Positions 7,728 to 10,585 of a stretch of 10,585 nt of DNA are shown one piece after another. The notes under the pieces were generated by a model, which saw nothing but the letters and a program-made list of their open reading frames with translations, did not search any database and had not been told where the DNA came from. The stretch is from CAZCWM01 sp964622625. GTDB lineage: Bacteria > Planctomycetota > Phycisphaerae > Phycisphaerales > Phycisphaeraceae. How positions within the stretch are numbered: the first letter of the stretch is position 1; every line of letters starts with the position of its first letter. Both the position numbers and the translations under genes were made by a program. Location: assembly GCA_964622625.1 (NCBI GenBank), contig CAZUUQ010000092.1, forward strand, positions 1 to 10,585, written 5' to 3'.

Positions 7728-7838
7728 CGCCGACAGGGATCATTGCCCGGCCGCGCCCCGCCGTCCACCGGCGACGGTGAAAACGTGGCCGCGGCACGGC
7801 CGCCACGCCCTGTCGCAGCCTGAGCACGGATCAGCCGC

Positions 7839-8462
7839 GTGAAGTCCGCCTCCCCGCCATCCCGAAGCCTGCGCCGCTGGCACGCGGCCGATGCCGACGC
7901 CCGCCGCGACCTGATCGTCGATGCGGCCATGCGTCTGCTCGACCGCCGCGGACCCGCGGCCGTGACCATCCGCGCCATCGCGGCCAGGCTCGGCGTCGGG
8001 GCCATGACGCTCTACACGTACGTCGACGGTCAGGCCGGCCTGCGGCGGGCGATGATCCAGCGCGGCTTCGAGATGCTCCATGGCCGCTGCCAGGCCGACT
8101 CGACGCTCGAGTCGCAAGGCTCGTGGCGCGGCGGGGCGCGGGCGTACATCCACTTCGCCATCGAGCATCCGAATCTCTATCAGCTCATGTTCACCGAGCC
8201 GCTGCCGCCCGACGACGACGCCCTGCATCAGGCCATGCGCACCGGCGGGTTCGACATGCTGCTGCAGCGCGTGCGGCAGCGGCTTGAAGGTCAGGGCGTG
8301 AGCGAGGCGGCCCTGCGCCGCCGGGCGCTGCGTCAGGCCGGGCGGTACTGGATCGCGCTGCACGGCCTGGCGACGCTGGCGCTCAGCGGACGGCTCAAGG
8401 TGCTTGAAACCGACCTGGACTCGCTGATCGACGACCTGCTCGAATGCGTCGCGCCGGATTGA
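7839..8462 (+). CDS. TetR/AcrR family transcriptional repressor
   Basis: DNA-binding regulator of 207 residues, probably repressing itself and the divergent efflux operon until a ligand binds. The N-terminal TetR domain runs over about 22-72, with the helix-turn-helix at about 42-62 (VTIRAIAARLGVGAMTLYTYV); VGAMTLYTYV is the typical recognition helix and following loop. The C-terminal ligand domain contains YIHFAIEHPNLYQLMF (103-118), which resembles the WHG-type TetR C-terminal domain, and ends in helices with charged residues. The start is the GTG at 7839; an in-frame stop at 7821-7823 leaves no ATG option upstream, and the ribosome binding site is weak (GGA about 8 bases away). It ends 5 bases before the stop of the convergent ankyrin gene. 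The family call is firm; ligand and exact targets are unknown. Confidence 0.93.
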   Translation: MKSASPPSRSLRRWHAADADARRDLIVDAAMRLLDRRGPAAVTIRAIAARLGVGAMTLYTYVDGQAGLRRAMIQRGFEMLHGRCQADSTLESQGSWRGGARAYIHFAIEHPNLYQLMFTEPLPPDDDALHQAMRTGGFDMLLQRVRQRLEGQGVSEAALRRRALRQAGRYWIALHGLATLALSGRLKVLETDLDSLIDDLLECVAPD

Positions 8463-8467
8463 GGCCA

Positions 8468-9679
8468 TCATCGTGCCTCGGAGGGCGTCCAATTCCGTAC
8501 CTGGCCCCAGCATTCGATGACGGTGGCCGGTTTGGGGGCCGCGCCGCGATTGATGAGCCAGTCCACGAGATGCTGACGGCCGCAGAGGCCAGCAATCTGC
8601 ACAGGTGAGAGACTCGACTCGCCGTCGAGTGCGGCCTGGATGCTTGCGGGGGTGCTTTCGACGAAGCGTTGCACAGCATCGAGCTGCCCCAGGGCCGCGG
8701 CGACGTGAATGTCAATGCTTTGACCGGCATCGACAAACGCGCGTACGACTTTGTCGCGTCCGAGCATCGCGGCGACGTCGATTGGCCGCCGACCGTCGGC
8801 GAGCGGCGCCGCGGGATTGGCGCCGCAGTCGAGCAGGGCCCGAACGCCGTCCGGCCCGCACATCGCCGCCGCATGGTGCAGCGGCCTCCAGCCGCAATCC
8901 TGGTAGCTGACCCACCCACCCGAGGGCGTCTGCCCGGTGCGCTGGATCACCTTCCGCGTCATCCGGTCGATCCGGCCGACATTCGCGCCTCTCTGGACCA
9001 GCAGCCGAACCGCCGCGTCAGCGCCGCCGCGGGCCGCCCATTGCAGAGGGGTGTAGCCATTCGGACCAATCTGCTCGCGAAGCGTCGGATCACGTTCGAG
9101 CATCGCCGCAAGGACATCGACCTGATCGGTGGCCGCCGCGATCCAGACATCGAACTTGATCGGATAGCGCAGCAGGGTCAGGACGACTCTGGAGCGGCAG
9201 CCGGCCGGTGTCGCGATCACTGCTTCGAGCATCACCGGCAAATCGGGGGACCTCTTCCCCGTCGTCGAGTCGAGGACATGCCACACGTCGTTCGCCAGTG
9301 TTGGGTCCGCTTCGAGGGCTTTGCGGACACGCGCCCACTCATCATTACACACCCATTGACGGAACTGCAGGGCGATGTGTCCCTGCTGATGCAGCTCATA
9401 ATACGAATCGACGTACGCCTTCAGATGCCGCCAGCTCTGAAAGCCGTATTCACGGGCGACGATGAGCTGCGCCTGATGCAAGGCCGGCTTGTCACGAGGC
9501 AGCTTGAGCACATCGAGTTTGCCCAGGGCGCGTGTGTCGCCGGCGCGCATGGCGACCAGCACTTCCTTGGCCTGCTTGCGTAACTGCTCGAGGTTGGGCG
9601 GGTGGCGCAGCAGACGGCGATCAAGTCCCTCGGGCGCGGGGCCGCGAGGCGCAGCGGGATCGATCGATTCAGCGGACAT
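8468..9679 (-). CDS. Ankyrin-repeat protein with conserved N-terminal segment
   Basis: A 403-residue, apparently cytosolic protein without a signal peptide; function unknown, most likely protein-protein binding. The N-terminal segment (about 27-91) carries PNLEQLRKQAKEVL, then QAQLIVAREYGFQSWRHLK (69-87), a block often seen ahead of ankyrin repeats in planctomycete and acidobacterial proteins. A middle region (92-200) has degenerate helical pairs. Recognisable repeats follow: NGYTPLQWAARGGADAAVRLL at about 207-227, GWRPLHHAAAMCG from 263, DGRRPIDVAAMLGRDKVVRAF near 296-318, then two weaker ones to the C-terminus. An insert of about 30 residues rich in Arg, Thr and Gly separates the first two. 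The ATG at 9679 follows GGAAGG (9685-9690) by 5 bases; the frame is open to 9835 but that part is Pro/Arg-rich and overlaps the promoter. The gene converges on tetR with a 5-base gap and no terminator. Confidence 0.9.
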   Translation of the reverse strand: MSAESIDPAAPRGPAPEGLDRRLLRHPPNLEQLRKQAKEVLVAMRAGDTRALGKLDVLKLPRDKPALHQAQLIVAREYGFQSWRHLKAYVDSYYELHQQGHIALQFRQWVCNDEWARVRKALEADPTLANDVWHVLDSTTGKRSPDLPVMLEAVIATPAGCRSRVVLTLLRYPIKFDVWIAAATDQVDVLAAMLERDPTLREQIGPNGYTPLQWAARGGADAAVRLLVQRGANVGRIDRMTRKVIQRTGQTPSGGWVSYQDCGWRPLHHAAAMCGPDGVRALLDCGANPAAPLADGRRPIDVAAMLGRDKVVRAFVDAGQSIDIHVAAALGQLDAVQRFVESTPASIQAALDGESSLSPVQIAGLCGRQHLVDWLINRGAAPKPATVIECWGQVRNWTPSEAR

Positions 9680-9684
9680 GGGGA

Positions 9685-9690
9685 CCTTCC
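9685..9690 (-). promoter_or_regulatory. Ribosome binding site deciding the ankyrin gene start
   Basis: On the minus strand GGAAGG lies 5 bases before the ATG at 9679. The open frame extends upstream to 9835, but those codons lie downstream of, or inside, the predicted promoter and resemble no known protein. Confidence 0.55.
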
Positions 9691-9805
9691 TTCCGTGTCG
9701 CCCGTGTCCGCGTGCGGGGCGGAAAGAAGGTTGAATTGTCCGTCGCACGTGTGCAGGTGGGCGCCGCCCTTTTCGCGGACCGATTGGCTCCCGCAAGCCG
9801 TCACC

Positions 9806-9835
9806 ATTATCGCCTGGCGGCGGTGGACAGGTCAA
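9806..9835 (-). promoter_or_regulatory. Promoter of the ankyrin gene
   Basis: On the minus strand TTGACC (9830-9835) and GATAAT (9806-9811) are separated by 18 bases, both close to the sigma-70 consensus. The predicted start near 9799 gives a leader of about 120 bases. It lies just downstream of the terminator of the upstream PEP-CTERM gene, so the two genes are separate transcription units. Confidence 0.6.
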
Positions 9836-9855
9836 GGTCCCAAGTCAGCATCATC

Positions 9856-9887
9856 AAAAAACCAGCCCCACGTTGCCACATGGGGCT
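9856..9887 (-). terminator. Rho-independent terminator of the PEP-CTERM gene
   Basis: Read on the minus strand, AGCCCCA (9881-9887) pairs with TGGGGCT (9864-9870) around a 10-base loop; two G residues and then six T (9861-9856) follow. It lies about 50 bases after the stop codon at 9938-9940. This is a textbook intrinsic terminator and insulates the ankyrin gene. Confidence 0.85.
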
Positions 9888-9937
9888 GCCGTTGCGCTGC
9901 GTGTGTGGATTCCGAGCATTCCCTGACGTGTCGGCCA

Positions 9938-10585
9938 TCAGCGCCGCCGCCGGGCAAGCGCTCCCAGAACCAGGAGCATCGCCGCGCCGGTCGTCGGCTC
10001 GGGGACGACCACGCCGAAGTTGTCCATCGCGATCACGGCCCCCGTGGCGCTGCTGAAGCCGAGGCTGAAGTTGGAGGTGAAGCTGGCGATGTCGGCGGCG
10101 AAGACCAGGCCGATGGCGTCGGGATCGGCGATGACCTGGTCGAAGGTGCGGGTGCCCGCGTTCTGGTTGGGCCAGACGACGAAATTGGACGCCAGCAACA
10201 TGACCTGGTGCGTGGTCCATTGCGTGTCGCCGTTGGGATCCCAACTGAACGCATCGCTGGTCACGAAGAAGTTGTTTCCGCCTTCCACGTAAGTGCCGAC
10301 ATAGAAGCGAACCATGCTGTTCGCCGTCGGGCCGGTGATCGCTCCGGAAGTCTTGAAGTCGACGGTCAACACCAGCCCGGTCATATCGCCGAGCGGGTTG
10401 ATCTCGGTGAGTCCGAGGCCGAATGCGTAAGGGCGGGCGGCGCCGGCGTCCACGTCGACAGTCAGGTGCCCGTCCGGATTCCCGCCGCTGCCGGCCCAAT
10501 CCGCTGGAAGGTCGGTCACCGAGCCGCCGTTGGTGATGGTTGAAAGCGTCCACCCCGCATTGTCGGTTGTGAACTGTTCGATCAC
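9938..10585 (-). CDS. PEP-CTERM secreted protein (5' end outside window)
   Basis: C-terminal 215 residues of an exported protein. The end is a PEP-CTERM sorting signal: VPEP (194-197 of the part seen), a short hydrophobic helix (AAMLLVLGALA) and four terminal arginines, which an exosortase would process at the cell envelope. The part before it is rich in Thr, Asn, Gly, aromatic residues and short beta-type stretches. It ends in AMDNFGVV just before the tail, like the last strand of jelly-roll or carbohydrate-binding-like domains in such proteins; this fold assignment is inference. No catalytic motif was recognised. The GTG at the very edge is not taken as the start, because no signal peptide follows; the gene probably begins outside the window. 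Transcription ends at the terminator at 9856-9887. Confidence 0.88.
   Translation of the reverse strand: MIEQFTTDNAGWTLSTITNGGSVTDLPADWAGSGGNPDGHLTVDVDAGAARPYAFGLGLTEINPLGDMTGLVLTVDFKTSGAITGPTANSMVRFYVGTYVEGGNNFFVTSDAFSWDPNGDTQWTTHQVMLLASNFVVWPNQNAGTRTFDQVIADPDAIGLVFAADIASFTSNFSLGFSSATGAVIAMDNFGVVVPEPTTGAAMLLVLGALARRRR

Noticed and set aside
7615..7827. N-terminal extension of the adaptor to 7827
   Set aside because: It would run through the predicted promoters and operator and would put more than 100 residues before the lipobox.
5713..7842. A 709-codon open frame on the plus strand
   Set aside because: It is antisense to the start of the permease and the whole adaptor gene, crosses the operator region, and has shadow-type composition.
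8080..8910. Short open frames on the plus strand within the tetR and ankyrin genes
   Set aside because: They are out-of-frame or antisense shadows, rich in Arg and Pro, without a ribosome binding site.
9706..9780. GTCCGCG (9706-9712) and CGCGGAC (9774-9780) as a stem in the ankyrin leader
   Set aside because: A 7-bp match separated by 61 bases is expected by chance in GC-rich DNA, and no known riboswitch fold was recognised.
9680..9835. N-terminal extension of the ankyrin protein to 9835
   Set aside because: The codons overlap the strong TTGACC-18-GATAAT promoter, and the ATG at 9679 has a clear ribosome binding site.

Overview
The window is GC-rich bacterial chromosome with densely packed genes. 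It most likely comes from a member of the Planctomycetota, perhaps the Phycisphaerae. This placement is inference from gene content: a secreted protein ending in a PEP-CTERM tail with four arginines, an ankyrin protein with the N-terminal segment common in planctomycetes, a DUF2203 protein, and an RND permease variant resembling those of this phylum. No rRNA, tRNA, CRISPR array, insertion sequence or phage gene was seen, and no gap between genes exceeds 300 bases.

Left part (1-2711). A ParA/Soj chromosome-partition ATPase runs leftward off the window edge. It is divergent from a rightward membrane-anchored metallophosphoesterase of the YkuE type. A perfect TATAAT lies 12 bases before the phosphoesterase ATG and no ribosome binding site is visible, so its mRNA may be leaderless or nearly so. 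A leftward DUF2203 gene converges on it.

Middle part (2905-8462). This is a leftward two-gene efflux operon: a lipoprotein membrane-fusion adaptor followed 33 bases later by a 1139-residue RND permease. A divergent TetR-type repressor gene lies upstream. The 224-base gap between adaptor and repressor genes holds two overlapping, face-to-face promoters and two copies of the inverted repeat CGTAC-N3-GTACG, 22 bp apart. This looks like an autoregulated repressor that also controls efflux. No outer-membrane channel gene is present in the window.

Right part (8463-10585). A leftward ankyrin-repeat gene converges on the tetR gene with only 5 bases between them; it has its own good promoter. Beyond it, a leftward PEP-CTERM secreted protein enters from the right edge and ends at a clear intrinsic terminator (9856-9887).

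I found no clearly new multi-gene system. The items most worth a second look are the repressor/efflux control region, the unusual proton-relay residues of the RND pump, and the apparently leaderless phosphoesterase gene.
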